This document shows positions 35,537 through 47,720 of a stretch of DNA of 64,000 bases, in pieces (positions within the stretch are counted from its first letter, which is position 1; every line of letters starts with the position of its first letter). Position numbers and translations under genes: made by a program. This DNA is from Trichosporon coremiiforme (lineage: Eukaryota; Basidiomycota; Tremellomycetes; Trichosporonales; Trichosporonaceae). A model generated the notes under the pieces. It did not search any database, was not told the origin of the DNA, and worked only from the letters and a program-made list of their open reading frames with translations. Location: the NCBI GenBank assembly GCA_039545355.1, contig BCJJ01000001.1, forward strand, positions 1,796,570 through 1,860,569, in the 5' to 3' direction.

Positions 35537-37406
35537 GCGGATGTATATTCCGCTCTGTGACTTCGAGAAGACGCAGAACGCAGAAGTAAAGAACGAAGGA
35601 GAAGTAAACTACACCGTAGAGCGGAATTGCCATGCATGCCTGCCCGAGGTGAAGAAAGGACGATGTGTGCGGAGAGTCGGAGGTTGGGGGTCGGTCAGTC
35701 GGCGACCACCCAGCCCATCTACGAGTCAGTCGGCCAGTCAGCCAACCTCGGTCTTGGCAACAACGTGGACATGGACAGTCGGCGCTGCACCTCCGCTCTG
35801 TGTCTACAGTGAAACCTTGGTCTGCTGCCCGATACGATACGAGCTGTGCAGTGGGAGTTGGGCCAGCTGTTTGGGGAGACGAGGTGTGAAATGATCGGGC
35901 ACTATGACGTCGCATCTGGCACGTCATCCGTCCGGTCAATTGCTCTGTAATCAGATTGCACTTTGATTTCAGACCCGGCCACCCATTTCACTAACTCAGC
36001 CATACATGCGTGGCTAAACGGTCTCTGTTCTGCGGAAATCGGAACCCGGGGCTGCGTTGGGGGTCAGCCTGCTGCATGATAGGTGACACGTTGACAGGTG
36101 CTTTGCTAGGTCGATCATGCCAGGCAGTGCAGGTCTGAACCGGCGGAGTCGATCGGGGAAGGGAAGGAAAGGCATGTTGTCACACTTGGCAGAACCGTTC
36201 AGCGCAGGCTATCGTGCCCCCACCTCCGTCAGTCCACAGACCGCCGCCGGTGGCAGTGAGGCGCCGCTCGGACTGCATGCCGCGCCGAGGCGGCCGAGGC
36301 CGGGTATGCGGCGTCCACGACTTCATTGGACGATGTTTGCGTGTTCTCTGCAGTCGTTGGGGTATACCGCGTGTGCATGTACGCGTGGGCTATCTTTGCG
36401 CGTGTATACTCAGCTAGAGTGCGATGCAACGTGTCCCTCTCCGCTGATCGCGTTATCTCTCCCAGGCATGCCAGGGGAAGCGGTCACAGAGTGCGAGCCC
36501 TCGCGACGTCAGCTTCACGCCCGACTTCTCATCCGATTCCCCTTCGTTTCAATGCTTGCGCGCTGCATATCACAATCACACCATCCCCTACTTGTCTTCC
36601 TCATTTCTGTTCCCCAACCACACGTCCCGCTCTGACGTGGACAGTATGCTATACGTGGACATCCTCACAGCGGGTGCTTTAATCTGTAGGCATCAGTATT
36701 GTGGTCGAGATCTCGGCGGCCGGGCGGCATGTGCGGCAACCTGTGGTCAACGCCGAGGTACCTCTGTTGCGGCGGCGGCGGGAGGGGCACTATCACACAG
36801 AGCCGAATGCAGCAAGTTCCCCGAGTGGCGGACGCCCTCGGCGTCTACTTGTATACCGCTTGAGCAGATCGCCTGTGAACGGTACTTCACGTCTTGCAGG
36901 CCAAAGGCAGAGCGTATGGGCTTCAGGTGACAGTGGCACAGTGTCCTTGGGAAGTGGGCCATATGGCAAGTGTCGGGCCGGCAGTTGGGCATGTGCTTAT
37001 CTGTCAGCACTGCGCCGCCCGCTTGGGTCCGCTACCTGGCCCCATGTAACACTATCTCATATCCTGCAGACTTCCAGTCCCAGTCGTGTTCTTCCTCGTC
37101 TGTCCTTTTTGCCGTGCCGATACGTCTACACAAGATGAGGTAACCGTTGTATCTCAGCAAATCAACATACCCACGATGCCCAACCGTCGACTTCGCTCAA
37201 ACCTTTTGGAGTCTTTCTTGACACAAAGCTAGAGATACCGAGCCGCTTCGAGCTCCAAGCTAATTGAATCGCCAACCAGCCCCGCTCGACATAATCTGCG
37301 CCCTCGATGTCCAGTTCGAGCCAGGCCACACGAACAGATCGACTTTGCGCCCAGGCACGGGCGAGACGCTGGACAACAACGCCACTGGGCTCTCGAAGGC
37401 ATAAAC
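35537..37406. other. Intergenic region FPR1 to tRNA-Gly
   Basis: Nothing supported in 1.9 kb: open frames are short, with no family motifs and no splice-joined protein. Confidence 0.45.
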
Positions 37407-37493
37407 GGGTTGTTGATCCAGTGGTTAAGATGGCTGCCTTCCATACATTGGAAGATATAGCAGCTTACCGGGGTTCGAATCCCCGACAACTCA
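37407..37493 (+). tRNA. tRNA-Gly(TCC) with 15-nt intron
   Basis: Cloverleaf: acceptor GGGTTGT/ACAACTC (one G-T), D arm ATC-loop-GAT with GTGGTTAA, anticodon stem GCTGC/GCAGC, T arm CGGGG-TTCGAAT-CCCCG, discriminator A. Anticodon TCC at 37440-37442 is followed by A37 and a 15-nt intron (37444-37458) whose TGGAA can pair with the anticodon loop TTCCA, as in other pre-tRNAs. A pol III terminator TTTT lies at 37497-37500. Mature length 72 nt. Confidence 0.9.
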
Positions 37494-39154
37494 TCCTTTT
37501 ACCTCTCTTCGTCCTCGTAAGAGGTCCGTTTTTGCGGTCTGCACCATGCCGATATGCCGAATGGCGCCACCGCATTGACAAGGCGTCATCGCGGGGAACA
37601 ATACTGCGGGGTAAAGAGTCCGAGCGCTTCGGACAATTGCATGCCTCACGTGAACTGGCGTTGCTCGCTGTGGTTGCATGGATGTGGAATGCGAGGGGCT
37701 GTTACTCCGCTCGCTGTCCGCTCACTCGAGGGCAACGTACAGTGCGGGGCCACGCTTGTCGGGCGAGCCCGAGCCGTACTTCGCCGAGTGATCGCACTGA
37801 CTAGAGGCACGCGAGACGGCGTCTGCGATAGCTGAGACATGGTCATGTGCAGCTACCAGCTGGTCCGCGAGACGCTAGCTGCGCCCCCGCTATCGACATT
37901 GCCACCGACGCCCTTATTGCTGGCGGTGCCTGTGTCACCGACATCGGTTGGCGCAGGGTGCAGCGATACAGCGGTACAGCGATCCGATCGACCCGGGCGG
38001 CACCGATGGACAGTGCCACACTGCACACTTGCTCAAGTATAGACCGTTCGCGATCGGAGGTGCGCACGCGTTCCGGACAAGAGTGCATGAGGAGTATCGG
38101 TGATTTCCGTTGCCACATCAGCGGAGGCTCTGGGGCCGCTGGAGCCGGCGGCACTACAGCGTGAGCAAGAGCGGCAGAATCGAGCGTGGGAGAGTAGGTG
38201 ACGTCTGCCGTGTGGGGAGCTGTGGTTGGTCCAGACTCCCTGCTTGGTGGGCAGCATGTCCCCGTGCTTGAGCAGGAGAGACCCCGTGCAGATCGTCGAA
38301 CCGGGCAGTGGCCGTGAGGCTAATGCGCGGCAAACGACGGCGAATACTCGGCCAACGGTGAATACAAAGATCATGTGCGCTACCTTTTGGGGCGAATCAT
38401 GACTCCTGGGTGAGGCGTTGGCTTGGCCAAGGGCGAACAGCCTGCTTAGCGAAATCCAGATGCGGGTCTGTCACTAGTCACTCCACCCGCCTCTCCATAG
38501 TCGATCCGCTACCTGCTAGCGCTGTGGTCTGTGATTTTGCCGTGCACGCACACTGTCGCCTTGGCACACCCCCATGCACTGTGAAGCATTACACTGACGT
38601 AGTGGGATGGGGCAGGGGTGTGTTATGTCAGGCATGCACCGCTCTGTTTTCATAGCATGTCACTCGTAACACTGTGTTTCTTTTTGTTGCTTCTCGAGGT
38701 CAGCTGGACAGCACACGGATGCGTCAATGCTCGCCACTCACCGTCGAATACGATGCATGCACGCTGCAACCACTTCCTGGCCAGCGGTTGGCAGAGAGGG
38801 AACTGGGGCAGGCGGAACCGGGCAGTTTTCCCGTCGTCGGCGTTTTCGGTCTGCACTCAACTGACGGAAGTACGGTCGGCACCCGTGGGCCCTGCGGGCC
38901 CTTGAGTTGCGGAAGCTTTTTCCCACTGAACGACGTTGCACCACACCACTTTACAACACGTAAAGTCACCAGGCGCTGTCACTCCTCGCCATCACAAACC
39001 CCACCACCACCACCTCTCCCCTTCTTTCCAACAAGAGACTGGAGCAAGTCCCTCGCGAGAGCAAGACTTACTCGTCACTTTACCTCCTCCCCTCCCTCCC
39101 AACCTCCTCCCCTCCCCTCTTTTCCCGATAACTACTCTCCGCAAAACCTCCACC
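37494..39154. other. Intergenic region tRNA-Gly to KGD1
   Basis: No gene seen. The last 160 bases (about 38995-39150) are strongly pyrimidine-rich (CCACCACCACC, CCTCCCCTCCC), typical of the leader of a highly expressed gene, and precede the KGD1 start. Confidence 0.5.
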
Positions 39155-42100
39155 ATGCTTCGCTCAATACCTCGAGCTCTCCCCCGCGTGGCCCGCCTTA
39201 ACCAGGTCCGCCCCGCCGCGCTCGCCGCCTATGTCGCCCAGCCCAAGGCCATCCGCGCCTACGCCACCGAGGCCAAGGCCGTCGCCCCCTCGCCCAACGA
39301 CGCCTTTGCCAGCGGCGCCAACCAGTACTACATCGAGGAGTGAGTGCCACACACAACATGACGGCATGTGGTGCGGACTTTTTCGCTGACGTGAACAGGA
39401 TGTACCGCAACTGGAAGAACGACCCCAAGTCGGTCCACTCGTCGTGGAACGCCTACTTCTCCGGCCTCGACAAGGGCCTCCCCTCGTCGCAGGCTTTCCA
39501 GCCCCTTCCCGGCATCTCGTCGACCCCGGGAGGCAACCCCACCATCGCCCTTGAGGGCCAGGGCGGTGAATTGAACGACTACCTCAAGGTTCAGCTCCTC
39601 GTCCGTGCTTACCAGGTCCGTGGTCACCACATCGCCAAGCTCGACCCCCTCGGCATCAACGACGCCGACCTCGACGGCACCACCCCTCCCGAGCTCAAGC
39701 TCGAGTACTACGGCTGGACTGAGGCCGACCTCGAGAAGAAGTTCAAGCTCGGCCCCGGTATNCTCCCCCGTTTCGTTGGCTCCGTTCAGGGTGACGAGCT
39801 CNCTCTTGGTGACATCATCAAGGAGCTCAAGCAGATGTACTGCACCGACATCGGCGTCCAGTACGTCCACATCTCGGACCGCGGACAGTGCGACTGGATC
39901 CGTGAGCGNGTTGAGGTCCCCACNCANTGGAAGTACTCNACCGAGGAGAAGCGCATGATCCTNGACCGTACCATCTGGTCGGAGCTCTTCGAGAAGTTCA
40001 TCGCCTCCAAGTACCCCAACGAGAAGCGTTTCGGTCTNGAGGGATGCGAGTCGCTCATCCCCGGTATGAAGGCTCTCATTGACTCCTCCGTCGAGAAGGG
40101 CGTCAAGTCGGTTGTCATCGGTATGCCCCACCGTGGTCGTCTCAACGTCCTCGGCAACGTTATCCGCAAGCCCATTGCTGCTATCCTCAACGAGTTCGCC
40201 GGCAACATGGACGGCGCCGACAACGGCGGTGGTGACGTCAAGTACCACCTGGGTGCCAACTACGTTCGCCCCACTCCCTCGGGCAAGAAGGTCTCGCTTT
40301 CGCTCGTTGCAAACCCCTCCCACCTCGAGGCTGAGGACCCCGTCGTTCTCGGCAAGACCCGTGCCATCCAGCACTTCGAGGGCGACGAGGGCACCCACGA
40401 CTCGGCCATGGGCGTTCTCCTCCACGGTGACGCCGCGTTCGCCGGCCAGGGTGTCGTCTACGAGTCCATGGGTCTCTCCCACCTCGCCAACTACGGCACT
40501 GGCGGTACCATCCACATTGTCGTCAACAACCAGATCGGTTTCACCACTGACCCCCGCTTCTCGCGTTCGACCCCCTACCCCTCGGACATTGCCAAGGCCA
40601 TTGACGCCCCCATCTTCCACGTCAACGGTGACAACGTCGAGGCCGTCAACTACGTGTGCATGCTCGCCGCCGAGTGGCGTGCCACCTTCAAGAAGGACGT
40701 TGTCATCGACATTGTCTGTTACCGTCGCCACGGACACAACGAGACTGACCAGCCCTCGTTCACCCAGCCTCGCATGTACAAGGCCATCCAGAAGCAGCCC
40801 ACCGTCCTGAGCAAGTACTCTGACCAGCTCATCAAGGAGGGCACCTTCACCGCCAAGGAGATCGAGGAGCACCGCCAGTGGGTCTGGGGCATGCTTGAGA
40901 AGGCCTTCGACGCCTCCAAGGACTACACCCCTTCTCCCCGTGAGTGGCTCTCGTCCTCGTGGGAGGGCTTCCCCTCGCCCGAGGAGCTCGCCAAGGAGGT
41001 CCTTCCCCACCACCCTACCGGTGTCTCCGAGGAGCAGCTCAAGGAGGCCGGTAAGGTCATCTCGACGTTCCCCGAGGGCTTCACCCCCCACAAGAACCTT
41101 GCCCGTATCATCCAGAACCGTGGTAAGGCCGTCAACGATGGCAAGGGCATCGACTGGTCGACTGCCGAGGCTCTCGCCTTTGCCACCCTCTGCACTGAGG
41201 GCACCCACGTCCGTGTCTCCGGACAGGATGTCGAGCGTGGTACCTTCTCGCAGCGTCACGCCGTTGTCCACGACCAGGAGAACGAGTCGACCTACACCTT
41301 CCTGAAGCACGTCTCCCCCGACCAGGGCTCCTTCACCGTCTCCAACTCGCACCTTTCCGAGTACGGCACCATGGGCTTCGAGCTTGGCTACTCGCTCGTC
41401 TCCCCCAACTCCCTCACCATGTGGGAGGCCCAGTTCGGTGACTTCGCCAACAACGCTCAGTGTATCATTGATCAGTTCCTTGCCTCTGGTGAGCGCAAGT
41501 GGTTCCAGCGCACCGGTCTCGTCGTCTCCCTCCCCCACGGTTACGACGGTCAGGGTCCCGAGCACTCGTCCGGCCGTCTCGAGCGTTTCCTCCAGCTCTG
41601 TGACGACGACCCTCGTGTCTTCCCCACCGAGGCCCAGCTCGAGCGCCAGCACCAGGACTGCAACATGCAGATCGTCTACCCCACGACCCCGGCCAACTAC
41701 TTCCACGTGCTCCGTCGCCAGCAGCACCGCGAGTTCCGCAAGCCCCTTGTCGTCTTCTTCTCCAAGAACCTCCTCCGTCACCCTCTCGCCAAGTCTGAGC
41801 TCTCTGAGTTCACTGGCGACTCTGTTTTCCAGCGCTACCTCCCTGAGCACGCGCCGGAGTCGCTTGAGGCCCCCGAGAAGATCCGCCGTGTCGTCCTCTG
41901 TTCCGGCCAGGTCTGGACTCAGCTCGTCGCTGAGCGTGAGAAGCGTGGCATCAAGGACGTCGTTATCGCTCGTATCGAGCAGGTCTCTCCACTGCCCTAT
42001 GCCGAGCTGAAGAATGACCTCGACAAGTACCCCAACGCCGACATCATGTGGTGCCAGGAGGAGCCGCTCAACAACGGTGCTTGGTCGTATGTCCAGCCCC

Positions 42101-42252
42101 GCCTGGAGCTCACCCTTGACAACACTGAGCACCACAAGGGTAAGCGCGTTGGCTACTCTGGCCGTAACCCCTCTGCCTCTGTCGCTACCGGATCGAAGGT
42201 TGCGCACAAGCGTGAGGTCGAGGCCATTGCCAACGACGCTCTCGCCGCGTGA
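39155..42252 (+). CDS. KGD1: 2-oxoglutarate dehydrogenase E1, mitochondrial
   Basis: Thiamine-diphosphate-dependent E1 of the 2-oxoglutarate dehydrogenase complex of the TCA cycle. Exons 39155-39339 and 39399-42252 give 1012 residues, the family length. The N-terminus [20 protein letters not shown] is a mitochondrial presequence. Then come [24 protein letters not shown], the thiamine-diphosphate region [14 protein letters not shown] (from residue 303), the [11 protein letters not shown] block, the transketolase-like pyrimidine-binding domain ([20 protein letters not shown]) and the C-terminal domain ending [20 protein letters not shown]. Codon use is extremely biased to C-ending codons, a sign of high expression. 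Eight ambiguous bases lie at 39762, 39802, 39909, 39924, 39927, 39939, 39963 and 40038. Seven are third codon positions; the one at 39802 is a first position (Ser/Thr/Ala/Pro). Confidence 0.98.
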
Positions 42253-43175
42253 GCAAGCCCGAAGCCGTTCCAGTGTGTCAGTAGCCCACCTGTACTATCA
42301 TGATGAATTGAGCATTCCTATAGTTTGTGCCAGCCCTGTGCAGCATTCTGAGCGCGTTTGAACTTATACTGATGGACTTTGCTCGAGAAGAATGAGCAGA
42401 CGAGGATGAAATGATGGAGGAGATGGGGTCGAGCGGATGTTTTCCGGAGTGCCTCGCAGTAGTGTGATTAGCGTTGCGCCACACGACACATGACAGATTC
42501 ACGGACTCGTGACTCCAGTCAGCCGGTCGGTTGCCCCGTACACGGGCCGTGTGTGCGGGGTTCAATGCCTGGCCCACCTGGCCAAAGTCCGTATCGGCCG
42601 ACAGCCGACGACGGTCTCTGGGCTGCGGGGGTGGCGGCAACTCGAGGCTCTGGGTTCGTCTTCAAAAGAGCTAAAATTCTGGTGTTACGCACGGACTCGC
42701 CCCTCGCTTGCAGTGGGGGACTAAGTCAGCTGCTCCGCGCCGCTCGGATGCTGGAGGATATCGGTGGCCACTCTGTCCCACTACGGCACAAACATGCTGC
42801 CGTAATCTCGCACGATAACTGATAGCGGCCCCAGCATACCACTAGAACCGTTAGTAGGCGTGCACCTGACACTGTGAATAAGCTTCTTAGCTGACAAACG
42901 TGCATGCATGTGGGCTACGAATGGACCGCCCAACCGGTAACGATGCATGCACGACAGTGAGGGGCCAGAACGGCGGTATCGGGTGTGTCGGTATGCAGAG
43001 CACTCGGCATCCATCAGCACTGTGATCCGAGTCTGAAACCCTGACAATCCCGAGAACCCGACTCAGCGAACGAACGACGTCAGTCAGACGCACACCACTG
43101 TCGTTCTCACCATCGCCATATCGCAACCTATCAACACACTTTCATCACTCACCCTCGCCACTCCTTGTCAACACC
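42253..43175. other. Intergenic region KGD1 to F-box gene
   Basis: 3' flank of KGD1 and promoter of the next gene; no coding or RNA gene recognised. Confidence 0.5.
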
Positions 43176-45230
43176 ATGAGAACGGCCTGGGACGCCTGGC
43201 CGACAACGGACTTGGCGTCGTCCTACCCTCCGCGGGCGGCTACCATCGGCCACCCGCTCACCCGCAGCAACACACGGCCATCCTCGCCACCCCCACTACC
43301 ATCAGGCATTGACCGGAGCTATGCTCTGACAGCGCGCCTGGAGCGCATGAACAGTCCACCGCAGGCCGTGCTCCCCGTCGAAATTATTCGCAAGATCATC
43401 CAGGCTGCGCTCGTGCTGCCGAAAGGCTACCCCGATCGCATCCCCCGCACCGATGAGCTGCCTACACCCGCGCCTTCCCCGAGCATTCACGGCTCGTTCC
43501 CCACCGACCCCTTCCGCCCCTCCTCATACGGCGGACTGTCAAGTCTCGCCGAGGACCCGTTCGCAGACGACCGACCGACATTTGCAGAGGGACATTGGGA
43601 CCCGTCCTGGGACGAGTTTGGGGGGCGCACTGCGCGCAAGCTGGCCAAGGACCGGGACGACGCGCGCGTCCGTGTTACCAAGACGGCGCGTGCGATGATG
43701 CGCGTATGCAGGACGTGGAAGGTGAGTCGCCCCATGTGGCCGCGAACGTGTGCTGACGCTTGCTTCCTGGCTTACCTCACCTACGGTTCCACGCGCTGAT
43801 CCAATCTTCGAATCGTGGAATGCTGCAACGGTCTATGCCGCCTCTTCACACACGTGCAGCTTCTGGTCACACGGTATCTGTACGCCGAGCCGCAGCTCAC
43901 TGGCGAGAATGTCGCGCTCCTCGCGCACGCCGTCGTGATGGGAGACCGCAAGTGGAGCGACATCAACCTACACCCGCACTCTGTCCCTGGGCGCTGGATC
44001 ACAACACTGGATTTGAGCAGGCTCGACCCCGGAGCCCTCTATCTCGGCGCGGACGCTGCTGTCGTCACACAGGCGCTCGAGGCGCTGCTTGAGCTGACGC
44101 CGAGCGTTGTCCACCTCCGCCTCCCGCCTAGTGGCGTATCGCTGACTGACCTCCGGCACAGCCCGTGCATGCGCACAGTGCGCGCACTCGAGGGCGTGCA
44201 CCTCCGCAACGAGGCTGATGAGGAGGCGGCGATTCGCCTCCTCCGCGCGACCAAGGCGCTCGAGGTGCTGGGGCTCGTGTGGGTCGGAAACCGCGCCGAG
44301 GAGGACGAGCAGCTTGACTTGGACGAAGAGGAGGACGAGGCAGGACCCCAACTCTCGCTGCCCAACTTGCACACTCTCACGTTCAAGAACGGCACGCCTG
44401 GTCCACTGCTGTGCGCGCTGACTCTGGCCAACTTGTCGCGCCTAACGCGTTTAGTCACGTCACCCTACCCCCCCTCGCTGCTAGTCCACGGCGATGACGC
44501 CAAGCGTGGCGGCGTACGCGCCTTCCAGGCCTGGCACGGGGACGCCATCAGGAGTTTGACGTACGTTGCCGTGCCCGACTTCCCGCGACGTGACCTGCTC
44601 CCTCTGCCTGATACTCTCACCCTCCACCCAAACCTCGAGCACCTTCACCTCGCCATGCCGCACCGGCTGCTGCACGACAGTGCCTCGCTCGCGCCAGCGC
44701 TTTTCAGTCGCCGGCTGTCTGTGCTCTCCGTCCCGCGTTGGCCGCGTGTAACGCAGACAGATGCAAGTACTTCCCCGCACCACGCAGAGCCGCAAGACGG
44801 GCGCCCGCAGGGCAACAACTTCCTCTTCTCGCTCGCCGAGTCCGGCCACAAGAAGGTGGAGAAGGTCGTTGTGGACGGGTTCACGTGGGTGCCACCGTCT
44901 CTCGGTCGGTGGGCAGCCGACAGTGGCGATTGCGCTATGATGCGTCGATGGGCTTCTTGGCTGTCCTCTCGCGGGATCGAGCTGCTCGACCAAGACGGAG
45001 CAGGCATACCGGCGTACGAGCGAGGCAGAGCCGAGCTCCGCCGCCCTTCGGCAGGAGCTGCGAGTGGACCGGTCAGGAGGGGTTCAGACGCCTATGCGCC
45101 CGCCGTTGTTCAGGTCGGAAGAGGGCGAGGCAAGGGCGCGAAGGGGAGGAGGGTCAGTCTGGGGACGTACGGCCAGAGCGGGGGCATGCCCGCGCGAACG
45201 AGGAGGGCTGTAGACGAGGACGGCGGCTAG
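43176..45230 (+). CDS. F-box-like protein
   Basis: Two exons (43176-43721, 43860-45230) give 638 residues. An F-box-like helix pair is visible near residues 63-80 and 160-195: LPVEIIRKIIQAALVLP, then after a disordered Pro/Ser/Asp-rich insert MMRVCRTWK joined by splicing to LLVTRYLYAEPQL. F-box proteins are substrate adaptors of SCF ubiquitin ligases; the substrate here is unknown. The rest has weak leucine-rich spacing (LRLPPSGVSLTDLR, LEVLGLVWVG, LPNLHTLTFKNG, HPNLEHLHLAMP), typical of the LRR-like part, and a basic Gly/Arg-rich tail. The acceptor at 43859 is the first AG after the donor, 138 nt away, which supports this splice. The insert inside the F-box is unusual. Confidence 0.7.
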
Positions 45231-45748
45231 GGGCCGTACCGCTGAGCTCGGCCACGAGACTGTACGCCCGACGAGAAGAATGAAGGTAACGTTGTAGAGC
45301 GGAAGGCGGGAGTTTAGCAAGTTCGCACCACTGCGCACCCAACTCATTTGTATAGATCTTATCATGTCATCATGTCATGCATGAAGTTCAACCGTTCAGG
45401 TCCAGTGCGTCGCACTGCAGTCGGAACCCCCGACGGTGTCGTTACGATCTTCTTGCCCCGGGTGCGAGATAAGTGAAGCGGACTCCGCCCCGTTGGTATT
45501 CCAGCCCTCTATTGGTAAGCCGTGCCAGTGCCGGCGGAACTGGGCCAAACCCTTCCCTCTAACCCTGGGGCAACCACCCCCGAAGTGAAAGTCGCCGGCG
45601 GCAACGGTGGCGCTCGTTTGTTTGCTGACTGCAAGTCACCGCTTCCATCCCCGCAGCCCCACACAAGGTCGAAACCCAAGACAAAGTGGAGGGAAGGGTA
45701 GGAGGGAAGACGAAAAGGGGAAAAAGGAAGACGAAGACAAAAAGGTCT
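45231..45748. other. Intergenic region F-box gene to tRNA-Met
   Basis: 3' flank of the F-box gene and spacer; nothing else recognised. Confidence 0.5.
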
Positions 45749-45836
45749 TAGCGACGAGAAGTTTCGATCTTCTGCCCTTTGGGTGGCGCCATACTCGCGT
45801 ATGAGCCCAACGCTCTTCCATCTGAGCTACGTCGCT
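45749..45836 (-). tRNA. Elongator tRNA-Met(CAT) with 15-nt intron
   Basis: Acceptor AGCGACG/CGTCGCT, D arm GCTC-AGATGGAA-GAGC, anticodon stem TTGGG/CCCAA, T arm AGAAG-ATCGAAA-CTTCT, discriminator A. Anticodon CAT at 45801-45803 is followed by A37 and a 15-nt intron (45785-45799) containing GTATG, complementary to CATAC of the loop. Variable loop AGGGC. Downstream TTTTT (45739-45743 on this strand) is a pol III terminator. The T-stem and acceptor differ from initiator tRNA, so elongator type is inferred. Confidence 0.88.
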
Positions 45837-45999
45837 TTGATGTTGAGTCGGGTGACTTCGTGGCATAGATGCGGGCAGTGGGTAAATCGGGTAGAATTCG
45901 CGAAATCGCTGCAGTGCGCCTGTCTGCTATGCATGCATGAAGCCATGCATGGTTGCTGAGGTGATATGATAGTATTGCATTGATCCCAGCTTTACAGAC

Positions 46000-47720
46000 C
46001 CGATTTTCCCACAGTCCGTATGTATACTACGACGTCGCCCTTACTGCCCTCGCTGGGACTGGCGTCATCGCTCGAGTCCATCTTGCCAACGATCTCTGCG
46101 GTCTCGTCCCAGACCTTTGTTGATGCAAACTTGCGCGCAGGAACCGTTGGCGAACAGGATCTCGAGCTCGGCGTAGCTCCGCTTTCCGGTCTCGGGGACG
46201 CGGAAGAAGGCCTACGGCGCGCTCTGAGCGGGTTGACGCCAGCGAAGAAGGAGCCGCACTTGGCACCCCAGTTCCAGCAATCGGGTGCGTTTATGCGCGG
46301 CACGAGCTGGTTATCCACGGCTCGCGGGAGGAGGTAGAACATGCGTCCCAAGGCGATGAAATGCGCACGCAGACGTGTGGCGGGCATTTCGGCGGAAATG
46401 GAGTACACAATCGAGCCCAAAGTGATGTGGAACACCAGGTTGATCATACCGAGGAGTGCTCCCGGGCCCTGGTTGACGCCGTTCGATGAGGGGAGGCTGC
46501 TAAGAATGCCGATGAGCAGGAGGATGGTGATAAAGCTCGCCTGACCGCCGAGGGGCAGGGCGCGGCGGGAGACGCGACTGATGACAGCGAGTTCGAGGCC
46601 GCAAACCACAAAATGTTAATGGAAGCGATGATGAGGCCAAAGTTGAACGCCCATGATGCGCTCATTTCTGGCATTCTTGGGGAAGACTGTCACGAAACCA
46701 CTGAGGTTTCATCCACTCCACTGCTGGTTGCCCCACACGCAGAGCATGACCCTGGTCCTCCGCCTGTTCGTGCACTTGAACATGTCTGTGAAGGATGCGC
46801 TTTTCGCCTCGAGCCTCTCCCAGCGCGTCCGTGTGTCGGATGCACGCGACGTAGGCATCGAGGTCCTCCTCGTCGTAGTACCCTTGCGTGCCGTGCGGCG
46901 GATGGCTTTTTGGCTTGCTCGCGTTTGCCCTTTTGGATCAGCCAGTGAAGGTGTCTCTGGGAAATGCCCAGCAGAATGCGACAAGGGATTCGGCAGCGAG
47001 CAACATCTTGTAGCTCTCCAGGAACACGAACATGAAGACTGCAGTACGTGAGCGCTGATCTGTCCTCGAGTCACTCACTAACACCGATGATGATCATGCC
47101 GAAACAGTATGTCACGCGGTTTCCTAATCGCTCCGCGGCCCATCCGACGAAAAACAGTGCCAGGATGTGCCCCGGAATGACGACGAGGCGAGGGACGTCT
47201 GCCACTCGGCGGGAATGAACGCGTCCGTGAAGAGCTTCCCGAAGTGCACTAGGAAACCGGGCTCCGCATATAACGACGGAGGAGGTACCCCATCGTAGCC
47301 GTCCATGATGAGCGCAACGGAGGGGATGACGCTCCATGCCACGGCGCGTCAGTGGGTCCGGAACGCGGTGTGCATTTGCATATCGCGCTCCTCCTGCACT
47401 AGGCGCAGGCGACGCGCTAGCTAGTCCGGGTCCACGCCTTCTGTGAACGCGATTTGCTGCACCGTCTGACCGACGTCCTTCGTCACCTTTGGTTGTGTGC
47501 GCGTCGCGTGAGTGTGTGGGGCCGATGTGGGGCCAACGTCTTGCTGCGAGCTGTATATGCGCGCTAGATGGGGTAGATCTGATCGCCAGAGGTTCATAGT
47601 GTGAGGCCGTGGAAGATCCGTGATCGCCCCGCAGCACCGCGCCTGATCGTCTTCTGCCGCGCGTGAGTCACCGGGAAGAACTGCGACGAGCAGCTGCAAC
47701 TTGCGCACACTGATCATTAT
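46000..47720 (-). pseudogene. Decayed MFS sugar (alpha-glucoside-type) transporter
   Basis: Fragments of one transporter lie in order on the minus strand in different frames. N-terminal TKDVGQTVQQIAFTEGVDPD is followed by an in-frame stop (47421-47423). Next comes LARRLRLVQEERDMQMHTAF, another stop (47349-47351), then AVAWSVIPSVALIMDGYD. A frame change near 47180 leads to IPGHILALFFVGWAAERLGNRVTY. Further fragments read YDEEDLDAYVACIRHTDALE, ASFTDMFKCTNRRRTRVM and the C-terminal ARKFASTKV. These match the order of fungal alpha-glucoside permeases. At least two stops and several frameshifts make it non-functional. Boundaries are approximate. Confidence 0.75.

Noticed and set aside
38920..38950. 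ACGACGTTGCACCACACCAC near KGD1 as another hairpin-repeat copy
   Set aside because: Shares only GACGTTGCAC; the 3' arm does not pair and it lies in an unrelated leader.
39328..42207. Long open frame of about 959 codons antisense to KGD1
   Set aside because: It mirrors the extreme C-ending codon bias of KGD1 on the other strand; its Leu/Val/Glu/Gly-rich translation has no domain, and KGD1 itself is unmistakable.
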